From Eutypella sp. D-1 (taxonomy: Eukaryota; Ascomycota; Sordariomycetes; Xylariales; Diatrypaceae), in the NCBI GenBank assembly GCA_023313575.1, contig JAJTTP010000003.1, positions 3,038,001-3,102,000 of the forward strand: a stretch of 64,000 nt of DNA. The letters run 5' to 3'. Below, in pieces: positions 34,708 through 46,097 of this stretch. The position numbers and the translations under genes are program-made. The notes beneath the pieces were generated by a model that had not been told where the DNA came from, did no database searches, and saw only the letters and a list, made by a program, of their open reading frames with translations. Every line of letters starts with the position of its first letter. The first letter of the stretch is position 1.

Positions 34708-35336
34708 ACAATTAAAATAAAACGGAAAAGGGTATACGGGGTTATAGGCGGCTGTTCGGTGGCTTCGGTGGCTTATATGCTCGCAATATGCATGCGTAAA
34801 GCATGGCATCCGAGCCGGACGGATGTTGCATTGAGCACGGCGTTTTTTTAAGGGACAGGCTTCACGAGATCAATGGGAATTCAAAGAAATTGATGTTTTG
34901 CCGTCTCTTCCGGAACTTCCCACTCCATTCTGCGTAGTGTCCTCAGCAGGCGCATATTTTCGTAACTCTCTTCTGAAATTCTTTCGTAGGAAGTAGTGAG
35001 GATCATCTCGTAACGATGCTCTATCTATGTCTAACCCTTCCTTTCTAACCCACCCTCTACACGCTGCTGTCAGCCCTATGAGATTCGTGGTTTCATTGCT
35101 GTAAAAGATATGTTCATGATATGTTCATGACATAATGACTATCCAGGTAGGTAGGTAGTCTTCGCTCACCCCTAATCGTACATGAGCCATCTCCCAACCA
35201 TTCATATCGATAGACATATGATATGGGTGTGCGCCTGAAAGCCCAACATAATAATCCGTCATATAACCTATAACCCACCCCACATCGCGACACTCTCGCT
35301 TTCTCGTCTCGGGGCTCGGGGGGGGGGGCCTTTCGC
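34708..35336. other. Intergenic between convergent RPL25 and TIM8
   Basis: 629 bases between two stop codons, holding the two 3' UTRs. Contains a TAGGTAGGTAG word near 35150 and a G9 run near 35320. No gene seen. Confidence 0.6.
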
Positions 35337-35869
35337 TCAGCGGCGCAGGCTCTCGAGGTGTTTCATGGTGAGGGAGCTGACGTCGAGGAAGCGGTCGGTG
35401 CAGTTGGCCATGCAGGACTCCTCGGACCGGTCCAGCTTGCCGCCCTTGATGGCGCCCGTCACGCACTTCCGGAAGCACATGTCCGTCAGGGTGTGGACGG
35501 CTATTTAATCACAATCACAACTCGGTCAGCCTGGTTCTTGCGGTGTATGCATATATGCGTGTATGAATTCCCGTTCACGAGCGAGGGGGGGGGGGGGGGG
35601 GGGAGGGGGGAAGAAAGGACATGTGAACCCCCCGCGCTGGGGAAGGGTAGCCGGGGAAGTAGGGAGAGGAAGAAGGTAAGTGATGAAACCCCGCCCCCCC
35701 CCCCCCCCCCCAAACCTTCTCTCTTCCCCCGGTCTCGGGAACTTCACGTACTGGATTGCACCCGCGCCTTCTGGTTCTCGTTGGCGAGGAACTGGCGCAG
35801 CTCCGCCTTGTCCTTCTCGCTAAGATTCTGCAGGTCGAAGTCGGCGACCGATGACGACGAGGCGTCCAT
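35337..35869 (-). CDS. TIM8: Mitochondrial small TIM chaperone Tim8
   Basis: Model on the minus strand: exon 1 35869..35752, exon 2 35500..35337, 93 aa; the intron is GT..AG and phase 1. It is a small TIM chaperone of the mitochondrial intermembrane space that with Tim13 escorts hydrophobic precursors to the TIM22/SAM machinery. The twin CX3C motif is Cys48-FRK-Cys52 and Cys69-MAN-Cys73, with a 16-residue spacer ([16 protein letters not shown]). The N-terminal helix [23 protein letters not shown] and the C-terminal [13 protein letters not shown] are typical of Tim8. Length matches (yeast Tim8, 87 aa). The 251-nt intron is odd: it carries an 18-nt G run and a 19-nt C run in the transcript strand (see findings). 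Tail-to-tail with RPL25. Confidence 0.94.
35585..35603. repeat. G19 run inside the TIM8 intron
   Basis: Nineteen G on the plus strand, read as C in the TIM8 transcript. Complementary to the C18 run at 35694-35711; the two flank about 90 nt. Confidence 0.9.
35694..35711. repeat. C18 run inside the TIM8 intron
   Basis: Eighteen C on the plus strand, read as G in the TIM8 transcript, about 39 nt after the 5' splice site. Forms a G:C inverted pair with the run at 35585-35603. Confidence 0.9.
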
Positions 35870-38800
35870 TTTGTATACAAAATCTATATTTCCCGTCTCA
35901 GATTTCTTTTTTTTAACTCTTTGTCGCGGCCTTTATTGGTGCGGGTTCGTCGCGGAAACTATATAGATAAGACGATGGTTTGCTTGCTTCCCTACTACCT
36001 GGTACGGTGGTCTGATACGGTGGTTTGCCGTTCGGTGCGGAATGTTGACGATGGGGATTGTGGATGCGGCTTACTTTCGCGGGATGTTCCTGTTCGGAGG
36101 TAGTATAAATTTCCAAGTTGCGCTGCTTATCTTATCAGTCACTCACCTCCACTGTCACCTCCGCTATCACCTCCACTAGGGGGGTTTCTATGTACCTATC
36201 CGTGCATTCCCCACCCCCCTTTTCGCCCCCTTTCTTTCCCCCTATTTGATGAACCACATGGTATGAAAATTGAGAATACACCGGTGCCTCTTGTGGGAAC
36301 TCCAGAAATAGATGATACCTGTCTAATATAGAAGAAATTTGTATCCTATAGACGCATGAAGATTATTAGTATAAGTATAAACGCGCGACCGTTTTTATCA
36401 TCCCACGTCTCCAGTGTATGGTAGGTATCTCCCCTTCTCTCCGTTTCTGTTCCCTCCTATGTTGTACATGGATATTTAAGCTCATGCCTAGAAACATTCC
36501 ATCAACCTCTTTTATGCGCCAAAGGGCTATCTGGGAATCTAGTTTGAACGTTGGAAGTCGGATTAAACAAGGCCGAGGAAGCTGGGTAATAACTCTTCAT
36601 ACGTGGTCATGCATCCAGCAGGCAGAGGTTTGGTGGATTTAGCTATTGGAGAAAGCCGTAGCCTAATATCTACTTACTTCTACTGACCTCTACGTCTGTA
36701 TTATCTCGTCCAAGAATTCTTCGCCTTTGCGTGCCTTTGCGTGCGTCGAGAGCGCGAGAGAGGCTACATTGATGTGTCGTAGGGGGTGCTTGCGTTTTGC
36801 CAGCCGTGCAAACAGCCTTTAGGGCGTCAGTCAGTACAAGCACTTGCTATTCTCGACCGAACCCATCCCATCGCATTTCCGGACATTGTTCGCTTATCTA
36901 AAGAGGACGTGAGGAACTATGTTAGTACTATCACGGGCGGATTGCTCCATAGGGGATCGGCCTAGAAGGGAGGCATACCCGAAAACCGATGACCGGTACT
37001 CCCCGAAATCCTGGCGTGGGATGCATACATGAAAGCGTATCCGACGCGTCAAAGACAAGGATCTAATTTCAACTCCTTTATATCTGCTTACTCGTATTCT
37101 CATCATCGCTCTTGAGGCGGACATCCTTACATTGGGACTCGAGGTGGGCGAAACACTTGCGGCTTGGTGGATTCTAGCCCAAGCCGGCCTCCGTGCTGTA
37201 GCTAACCATCGAGACATGTGATGCGATGGGTATTATAGTCTTGCATTGGGATATAGGAGTGTACAGCGGTGGTCCTGATTATCGGAACAAGGCACTCGGT
37301 GTGTACAGATAGTGACGAGTAGGGGTCGCGCGGAACAGCCCAGGTCGTCGCGGGTAGACTGATGGGAAAGCATGGAAAAGCTTCGGCGTAGACGAACCAA
37401 TACCGTCACCTTTATCCTTCCGACCAATTTCTATCCTGTCCTCAAGTCTGCAATGTTTCATTATAGGTCATTTCAGGATCCGTGGGAAGTTCCTCTGTCA
37501 TCGTCCTCTTCTTGCTCGTAATCGCCGAATTCACCACTTAGACGGCGGGCGGGTGTTTCGAAATGTCAAGGGGATACGGCCTGATGAGAGACGGTCATGT
37601 GTGTGATATCAATAGTTGTCAAGCCGCGGCTATAGACAACGGTTTTACAGGTTTCTAATCTTTTTTTAGAAAAGATTGGGGGACTGTGAAAGAAGGAAGG
37701 GCGAATCATGTAAGCCTCACGGGGTTTTCCATGATTTATTCTACCCTGATGAGTTGACCATTGCCTTCACGAACGTCGAGGCCATGGCAAGTATACTGAG
37801 GCTGTAATGTGTTCAGCGGTGAGATGTCAAGAAGCACCTGTGCCTTGACCAGGCATTAGAGGAAGTGTGGCTCTAATCCCAATGGGCTTCGAGTGGTAAG
37901 CCCTCAGTGGCCTCCTTCAGGGTGCACAACTTTATATACAACTCAATGAAAATCATATTCAGAAGTAGTACAGGTATATTAGATAATACCTTCTTGACTG
38001 GTCTGGACAGATAACGACTAGCTATTTCTCGAGTAGCTAGTCCGTGAAGCTCTTGCCATCCTTTGGGTATATGATAATATCAACATAGACGCTAGTGGCT
38101 TGCACGTTTGAGTTGGACATATCACCCGGCGACGCTTCCTGGAATATCGAGGCATTGTCCTAGGCAGGCGACGATGGAGATCCTCGGTTGAGACATACGA
38201 CAGTTGAAAACCCTCAAAGATGATCCTATCATTCTAAGATCATGGCAGCGAGCGACTCACAGCGTGGCGTAACGACAACATGCCGGCCGTCAATCCATCA
38301 TCGGCGCCTGGGCACCGCAATCGTTTACTCTGACTGGTATGTTCGTATTCGTTGTACCTGACCAGCCTTGTGCTAGACAAACCGATGTACCTGCCCGACA
38401 CTACGTGGGTAAGGCTATGCCGTGTCACGCTTAGTAGTTCTAACGAAACTTGGCCCGACATGTGCCATTCCGGTTGATAAGTGCGTTCGTTTTTAGGTGG
38501 TGTAAGACTTGGTGAATAGGTATTCCCTACCCGCCTTCGTCGTGCCGAGCCTTAGTATCTCGCGCGACTCTCACGAAACCGCTGTTCCCTGGTTAATGTC
38601 GTTCTCACCACGGTGTCATAAAGTACCGTGACCTGCCTATCAAAACACCGAGCGGTCCCGATGTATATAGGTAAGTTTACAGGACACATGAGACCATGGG
38701 GGCCTGGATGCTTGAGCGGCTCGGGCAAGTGGTGAGAATAGGACCGAGTTTGTCCATGTTGGTCAGAGGATGGAACCTGGGCTACTACGCATTTTGTTAA

Positions 38801-41800
38801 AAGAAATATTCCACCCACTCTTCACACACTCTTCTTGCCGGGACAAACACGATAAGAGGAAGGAGGTTTTTGCCCAGAGCGGGCGTTGTTTTCCTTTTCC
38901 TTTCCTTTTTCTTTTTTTTCCATTAATAAGATCATCCCGTGGCTGACGGGCCAAGACATTCTTCTCCAGGTCCCCACGAGCAACAAGCTTCGCCAAGAAA
39001 ACGTCGGATCGACCGTTAAGCATTGTTGCTAAGAAAGGGAGTCTTGGAGTCTTGGCGTTTATTTGTTTGGCCTTTTTTTTTTAAGAGAATGAGAATATAC
39101 TGCATCATCTCCTTATCGTCGAGTCTGAATCGGTAATAAATGAGACGACTACTACGGTACTTACGGGGGTTTGACTTTGTCGAGAATGCAAGATGTATGG
39201 CCCACCTAGTAATATAGTATTAAGACAGTGCGGTCCGCGCGTCGCTTGTTAGGTAATCCCAGACCTCTTGTAGAGCCTCGACATAATCAGTCAGTCAAAA
39301 ACTTGAATGACCGGCCATTTATTTTAGCAACAAAATAACCACTTCCCTAAATGTTTATCGACCTTTTTTCCCCCAGCTCCGGCGTTAGCCTTTGCCCGCA
39401 AATGCAATCCAGGCGAGGGCATTTTCAGCCCCTCCGATTGTTCAATGGTCTTTTGACTCCTCTTCGGATGACGGGAAGCCGACCGGCTAATCATGGCCAG
39501 GTATGCCCTCCGCCCTTCTGATTGGGCGGGTGGGAGAATACGGGCTGCTAGGGGTGCTACTGGAGCACGTCGGATCCGTTGGTGAGACAAGAGTCGCAAC
39601 AGAATCACACAGCCATCATTAACAGGTACAAAGCGGGCAAAACTCCGGCGCAATTCACACTGGTGTAGTATCAGGATGGCAGAGCATGCAGACTGAGGGC
39701 ATATATAACTTGCAGTTTGCAGCACGACCGGAGACAAGGTTAATAAGAATGGACGAGGGTGAAAGGAACAACACACATCCTGCTTTCACTTTCGCTTTCT
39801 TATCCGCAGGAGAGAACTTACCGATCGGGATTTCGCTAGATCGTCCTGATGGCCGGTTGTCAAAACCATCCGATCGGAGCGCTAAAAAAGTTAGTTCAGA
39901 GGTGAACGGTTCCTGTCTATAGAAATCTATCCCCACGTGACTCTCGTTAAACATAGTGGACAAAAATGGCCACACATCTGTTCTGTCTATGGCCTGCGAT
40001 CATGAGATGATTGCTACCTAGGTAGGTAGCATTACAAATCCCCGCCACAGAGCAAGCGACAGACATATTGATATGCCAAATGCAGCATCGGAGACTCTAG
40101 ACTCAATAATATGTAGTACTGTAGTATGAAAGATATTACATCTGGGGTATGGATAAAACCGGGATGGAACACTGTGTCTTGCAAATTGATAAGGGACGAA
40201 CAAATTAAAGAGCTACTTAGGTAGTTGGTAGGCAACTGAACGGATTACAAGCAAAACACCTGCTATAAGTGGTGTCTATATTACTTACTTAGGAAATAGG
40301 TAATTATAGACAATGCCATTGTCCCGAGGGTACAAGGTATGAACCTTACCCACCTGTACTATCGCAATAATGCTTCTCAGTCTTGACAACTTGACTATGC
40401 CATAAATACCTGATCATTCTGTACATTTCCCGTACTTAGTCATAGTAATTATAGATGTATAGACAGTTGCACGGAGCGGAGTTCAGGGAGTTATAGATGT
40501 GACATTCCGTACTACCTAGTACTATGTATAATATGCTAACGGGAACCTAAGGGTTTAAGAGTTTTTATCCGTGCAAAACCGGGCGGTAAAAAAAGCAAAA
40601 AAAGATCAACGTTGGATCTGATACAAGCATATACTGTATCTCAAGATCGATTCTATCTTTGCGATATTATGATATCCTCGGTTCACACTCTCGAATGGCT
40701 TCCGGCATGAACTGGCTGTACATAGACACATACATAAGCACAGTACCCAGAGTACACAGAGTATGCAGATGTCCGTCCTCGTACTTTCGCACGGAAAGCT
40801 GCACAGTAGTATTTCCAAGCTGCTACAAATAGTGTACAAGAATGTGATTATGTACATGTATCATGAATGCAGCTAGTCCATCTAGGGTATCGTATCTAGG
40901 CCCACTCTCCCCACAAGTTGTAAAGGGATAGACAAAATCAGCCAATTAGCAGACGGCATGATCTCTCACTAGTCAAGCTAGCTCACACACCAGTACCACA
41001 CCCCCCCGGCATTTCAAGATACCAGGGATTTTCCATGGATCACAGTAGCTTGAACAAGCTTGAGTTAGGCGTGCCGCCAGGCCGCTTACGGTGCCGGACC
41101 ACCTCGCACCAAAATGCCCCAAATCTACCAAGAACCCCCCAATGGCCCTGTGGCCCCGTTCCCGTCGTTCCCTCTTATTTTTCTACAGTACACAACCAAG
41201 ACTTTTTCCTTCTCGGCGCCCAGCCTTGACATCTTAAACCTCGAAGAATAATCCCCGCTACTGGTCAACCCTTCTTCTAAGAACCAGAGCGTCCTATCGC
41301 GAATCATTATTGTGTCTACAAACAGTAGATGTTGGGATAGTTCCTCCGGGCCTTTGCACGGGAGACGTGAGTTAAACAGCAGAATCGTCATTTCAAGTCG
41401 ACGAAGATCGAAGGAACCCCGCGGTAATCGTCCGAAGTCGTCGTCACCTGATCCCTAAAGTGGTTGGACAATTAAACTCGTAGGGAAGCGACACGACAGC
41501 ACCAAAAAATAAAAAATAAAAAATCGAACAAAAGTCGAATACAAACTCGAAGTCGCACACGAAAATCTTGGGACAATACAAGTCACGATTGTTCGATTAA
41601 TAAATTAACCGTAACCGGATCTTATCCAGCGACGAATACGCAATTCGTCTTCATCGCGCATCGCGTTTTTAGGCCCCCCGAAAACCCCTTCGCTGGGGCC
41701 GACCTATTCCATGGCTTACAGCCCTAGATAGTGGGTGCTTGCCTACCATTTGAGTGTTGTCGCGACCTGCGACCTGCAACCTGTGACCTGCGACCAGCCG

Positions 41801-41828
41801 ACCAAACCTGTACAATTTTGCGCGCAGC
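35870..41828. other. 6-kb gene-poor intergenic region
   Basis: No ORF with recognisable motifs. Composition is closer to 50% GC than the coding regions. Short ORFs of 60-150 codons on both strands are not supported by domains or splice structure. A short hairpin lies at 37657-37677 and a TACCTAGGTAGGTAG word at about 40016-40030. The last 400 nt are the PalH promoter and leader, including a 7-nt tandem repeat. Decayed transposon remnants are possible but I could not identify any. Confidence 0.45.
41762..41796. repeat. 7-nt tandem repeat upstream of palH
   Basis: Two perfect GCGACCT units followed by three one- or two-base variants (GCAACCT, GTGACCT, GCGACCA). The array ends 32 nt before the start codon, so it sits in the 5' leader or core promoter. 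Confidence 0.85.
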
Positions 41829-44171
41829 ATGGACGCGCGGCAGGACTGGCAATCCTCCCAAGAGGCTGCCGTCACTGCCTTTGCGACCGCTACTGCCGAT
41901 ATTACAGCCAGCTTATGCTCACCATCTATCCTTCCGGCGAATGGTGTTCTGGCAGTCCCGGGAGTCCCAGCGACCACGTTAACCGCAGATGCCCTTTACC
42001 GACCGGACTGCACCGGCGGCCAGCTCCCTCAGCCTGCCATCATCGCCAACGGTGGATTGAACCAAGACCAGACCTCACCGGATTTCGGCTTTTCCGACTT
42101 TCGCGACCCGTTCTACGCTTCCATCTTCCCGCAATGTTACGCCCTGGCTTCCACCACTGTGCTGGCATACGTGCTCTTCATAATGCTGATCATTGTACCC
42201 CGATCTTTCCTCGATGGCGGAGTTGTTGTTTTGGGCCGGCGCGGATTCACGAATGGCCCCACAAACGGTATTAGCATCGGAGGTCGCCCGTGGCTTCAGA
42301 AAGTGGCCGCGCTGACTGTTGCGGTATCGCTCACTATTGCGACTGGCGATACGTTTCGAGTGGCTGAGCAGCAGTACTCCTGGGGAATACAAAACGCCTC
42401 TGCGCTCCAGGCTGAAGTGCTAGGTGGTACCCAGCTCAAATCCATCCAGTTGATATCCGATACGTTTCTGTGGCTGGCCCAAGCCCAGACTTTAATTCGT
42501 CTGTTTCCGCGGCAGCGCGAGAAGATTATCATCAAGTGGACCGCCTTCTCGCTCATCTCGCTGGACGTCATATTTGGTGCGCTCAACAGTTTTCACTACA
42601 CCGGGCAGGGACAAGTTCGGCCTAGGAACTTCACCGAAGCTGTGCCAGCTCTGAGCTACCTTTTTCAACTGTCACTCGGGCTCTTATATGCGGCCTGGGT
42701 TATTTATTATTCGCTTATGAAGAAGCGATACGCGTTCTATCACCCACTTATGAAGAACGTCTCGCTGATTGCCGTTCTATCTATAATATCGATCCTTGTT
42801 CCGGTAGTCTTCTTCGTCCTCGACATCGCGGAGCCTCATTTTGTTGGATGGGGCGAGTATGTGAGATGGGTCGGTGCGGCAGCCGCGAGTGTAGTCGTCT
42901 GGGAATGGGTTGAGCGGATAGAAGCATTGGAGCGCGAAGAGAAGAAGGACGGTATATTGGGGCGGGAAGTTTTCGACGGGGACGAAATGATGGATGCCTC
43001 GCCGTCAGAGCTTGGATGGCCACGACGGCGGAAAACGAAGAAAAAGGGAGGAGACGACGATGGTGGCGAGAGCGGCGACAGCTCAAACAATATAAACCCT
43101 TCAACAGGAGGCCGCAGCAACATGTGGCCCGCTATGTCATCCATCGCGAGCCGGTATAGATCCAGAGCTGAAAGTGGTTTGGATGGCAGGCAAGCATCTA
43201 CGGATGCGCAACAAACCGCGGCAGGCCATCCAGGAGCCAGAATACTGCAGCCACCGCTTTGGCTGTCACGACCGCCACCTGCGGTCACGCCGGTGAGTAG
43301 AACTGATACTGCAAGTGCGGATAGCACCGTCTACGCTGTCCGCTATCAGCCTATTGCGGAGTCGACCTCCGGAATGGCGGACGACCGGCCCGATCATCCC
43401 GTTTCGAGAGCCGGGAGCGCTACCTCACCGATAGGGGACAATGCCCCAGAAAGAAGCGAGGAATCCGATGCCACCTCCCCGACGAGGCCGCAGCCGCCAC
43501 CAGCTAGCACAGCGCCCGGACATGAGAGAGATCATCGGACTTGGCACAGACTGAATCAACTCAACCCGTTTCGGGCGGCCTCTCATGGCCCTCCTGCCGA
43601 GATTATACCTCATACGACGCCACCAAACCAGCCGATACCGCGGCGAGACTACGAGAACCGGGGCAGGTGGGACTTCAGGGGGCGGTTCGAGGAGTTCGCC
43701 GCAACGCATGCCGAAAGAATCAGGGAGAGGATACGTGGTACCCCGGATACGGAAAGCCTCGAGGTGACCGTGATACCCGCGCCACCCCGTCCCGGAGCGG
43801 CGCTTTCCAGCTTACTCGAGGAGGAAGAGAGACAGCGATCTGACACCGCGCAAGCCAACCAGCAACACGGCGCAGCGACTGGTCCAGAAGTCGCCGTCAG
43901 AACTACCAATAACGACCCGAGGTTGAGTCCTTCCGGACGGGGAGGCTATGACAACGATCCGGCCTCGAATCCACTGGGGCTGGTAGCCAGTCCGACGGAA
44001 CGGGGCAACCGCTCTTCATATCCGAGGCCGACAGTTCAGACGACAAGGTACGATGATGTGCCATTAGGACCTGCCGCGCCCAGGGCTGGGGAACAACCTG
44101 AAAACACGCCTTCAACTCCCGCGGCAGAGCGGTCATTGGCAGACGACGTGCGACGGGACCGGCCACGGTAA
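41829..44171 (+). CDS. palH: pH-response sensor PalH/Rim21
   Basis: Single exon, 780 aa. It is the seven-transmembrane plasma-membrane sensor of the Pal/Rim ambient-pH pathway. It signals through arrestin-like PalF and ESCRT to activate PacC/Rim101 at alkaline pH. The N-terminal region (1-103) has several Cys. Seven hydrophobic segments follow, at about 105-123, 153-172, 200-222, 232-252, 272-294, 305-328 and 338-357. The region ISDTFLWLAQAQTLIRLFPRQREKIIIKWT and the start of the tail WVERIEALEREEKKDGILGREVFDGDEMM match PalH. The C-terminal 420 residues are a long, Pro/Ser/Arg-rich cytoplasmic tail, where arrestin binding and ubiquitination occur in this family. No intron is needed. The first ATG at 41829 is preceded by a 7-nt tandem repeat. 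I saw no clear PacC site (GCCARG) in the upstream 400 nt. Confidence 0.93.
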   Translation: MDARQDWQSSQEAAVTAFATATADITASLCSPSILPANGVLAVPGVPATTLTADALYRPDCTGGQLPQPAIIANGGLNQDQTSPDFGFSDFRDPFYASIFPQCYALASTTVLAYVLFIMLIIVPRSFLDGGVVVLGRRGFTNGPTNGISIGGRPWLQKVAALTVAVSLTIATGDTFRVAEQQYSWGIQNASALQAEVLGGTQLKSIQLISDTFLWLAQAQTLIRLFPRQREKIIIKWTAFSLISLDVIFGALNSFHYTGQGQVRPRNFTEAVPALSYLFQLSLGLLYAAWVIYYSLMKKRYAFYHPLMKNVSLIAVLSIISILVPVVFFVLDIAEPHFVGWGEYVRWVGAAAASVVVWEWVERIEALEREEKKDGILGREVFDGDEMMDASPSELGWPRRRKTKKKGGDDDGGESGDSSNNINPSTGGRSNMWPAMSSIASRYRSRAESGLDGRQASTDAQQTAAGHPGARILQPPLWLSRPPPAVTPVSRTDTASADSTVYAVRYQPIAESTSGMADDRPDHPVSRAGSATSPIGDNAPERSEESDATSPTRPQPPPASTAPGHERDHRTWHRLNQLNPFRAASHGPPAEIIPHTTPPNQPIPRRDYENRGRWDFRGRFEEFAATHAERIRERIRGTPDTESLEVTVIPAPPRPGAALSSLLEEEERQRSDTAQANQQHGAATGPEVAVRTTNNDPRLSPSGRGGYDNDPASNPLGLVASPTERGNRSSYPRPTVQTTRYDDVPLGPAAPRAGEQPENTPSTPAAERSLADDVRRDRPR

Positions 44172-44400
44172 CCTTGATTCATATATATATATATATACCT
44201 TCAGCCTCCCCCCGATTTCGGTACAGGATTCTTCTCTCTGGTTCTTGTTCGTGGCATTGCGAGGCGCAGGGATTTTTTTTTCGTTTTTCTTTGTGAGAAC
44301 AGAAAAGGCAGGATAGGATAGGATACCCCATTAAGCGATTTGAATTTTATGTCGATTTATACTTCCGACGCCGCCTTTGGATGAAGGGCGATGTCTTGTA

Positions 44401-44420
44401 CATACATACATACATACATA
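44401..44420. repeat. CATA tetranucleotide repeat
   Basis: Five perfect CATA units, probably in the palH 3' flank. Confidence 0.9.
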
Positions 44421-44550
44421 TATACCACATATGTACACACACACGCATATATATCATCGGTTATGGCGTTTTCAGGTGAGGAGGGGGGAAGAAGTCCATG
44501 CATGGGATTTGTGTTGGGGGTGGAAGCCATATAAGGGTGTTTTGGGGGGT

Positions 44551-44573
44551 TATCTATCTATCTATCTATCTAT
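44551..44573. repeat. TATC tetranucleotide repeat
   Basis: Between five and six TATC units in tandem. Confidence 0.9.
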
Positions 44574-45900
44574 ATGAGTCGGTCTAGGGAGGGGATGAAG
44601 ACGATATGATATACCTAATCAACGGCAACGTTTTACGGTTTTCATGAATGAGAAAAGAAAAAAACATTCTTCTCGGACTATTATAGGAGGTTCTTGAGAG
44701 CAGCTTACGAGGGGATAACACTTTATAGAATCTAAGTCGAAGGCGGGAGATTTGCTGAGCAAAGCAGCTCAGTCAGGCTAAGAAAGAAGAGAGAGTGTCT
44801 TTGCAAAAAGGCGATGAACTAATCGATGGTAACCTTTTTTCTTCTTTCGACATTAACTATTGTTCACTTGGTTGGGCTATGGACTCCTTGTTCCAGACTT
44901 ATTTGGAAAACATACGACTCTGCTAACTTGGTTCCACTGGATGGTTTTTTTATTCCTCGGTCCGGAAGACTTTCGAACGAATGGATACCCCCTATTCATG
45001 TGATACCTAGGTGAAGGGAAAACAAACGAACCTTTTTTTCGCATCACATCAATTTTAAGGGATGAGGGACCCCACCAACGCGTGAAATATAGGGTTCTAC
45101 TTATTATAGTAGTGGCCTGAAATTTTTGATAACGGTGAAAATTAAATCATGGGCGCTAAGCTAATTTGGGTGGTTCTACGGAGCACATGTTAACTCTAAA
45201 CCAGAAGGGGTCCTGCCTACCTAGGTAAGTAAGGGTAGGTAAGGCTAATTAATTATAATGCCTAGGTAATTGGAATAGGTCCTATCGATATAACGGGGAC
45301 GGGATATAGAAAGATGCGATATACCGATATACCGACCGGCGGTACGTAGTATTGTAACATGAACAGTTTAACGTTTAGCGTTACCGTCATCTTCTATTAA
45401 TCAAGCAAGGAAAAAAGTACACGGTAATAACTAACTAGACCCATCACTCCCACCCTGGCTCATATCATCACTTTTGTGTCAGTTTTTTATTATTAAAATA
45501 AACGTTAGTTACCTATCCGTGTTAAGTTCTTTCTTTACCTTACCTAAGTACAAGAAACGGACTCTTCTTCCCTTGTCGCTTTTATTTTATCTTAACTTTA
45601 TCATAAGTCACGACAAGACTCGGAACGGGAACGACACGGCACGGCGCGGGTGATGACAACGGCGACGACGACGAATACGACGACCAGTAGTACTTCAAAC
45701 CTATAAAAAGAAAAGAAAGTAGATAACCTACGAGATATCTTATCTGCGTAGTGACGAAGTACCCCCCGGGACACCTTCAGATGACTTTCACTCCTTTAAG
45801 CATCTTCGAGTCTGGGTTCACTTCGTAGGCGATTCAGTTTCAATTCGCCCTCGAATTTTTCCATATCGTCTTCTTTTCCTTCTTTCTCCCTTCAGCCGGA

Positions 45901-45908
45901 TATATAAG
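45901..45908 (+). promoter_or_regulatory. Possible TATA box of the ceramide synthase gene
   Basis: TATATAAG lies 197 nt upstream of the start codon and is followed by a pyrimidine- and CA-rich leader. This is the only TATA-like word close to the gene. Assignment is by position only. Confidence 0.25.
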
Positions 45909-46097
45909 CTTTATTTACACATTACGGAGTAGAGTGTCAGTGAAGTGTCATCCTGTCTGTTGTACCATCACCACCCACCCTAGAAGACTTCAGACCGACA
46001 TTTGAACCACAACCGATTAGAAGAAAAGAGAGATAACAACCTCATAGCAACCTCATAACATCTCATAACACCTCGTAACAATTTCTCTAGCGCCGTC

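Larger units (their letters stand above)
44172..46097. other. Intergenic between palH and the ceramide synthase gene
   Basis: No supported gene. Holds an AT repeat immediately after palH (about 44183-44198), CATA (44401-44420) and TATC (44551-44573) microsatellites, and several TACCTAGGTA-like words (45004, 45218, 45260). A TATA-like TATATAAG at about 45901 lies 197 nt before the Lag1 start. Confidence 0.55.

Noticed and set aside
37657..37677. 8-bp hairpin (AATCTTTT / AAAAGATT) as a terminator or transposon end
   Set aside because: An AT-rich 8-bp stem is expected by chance, there is no partner copy or target duplication nearby, and such terminators are not used by RNA polymerase II.
35870..41828. 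Possible transposon or LTR remnants
   Set aside because: I searched by eye for paired long terminal repeats, reverse transcriptase or transposase motifs and found none. A repeat-library search would be needed to settle it.
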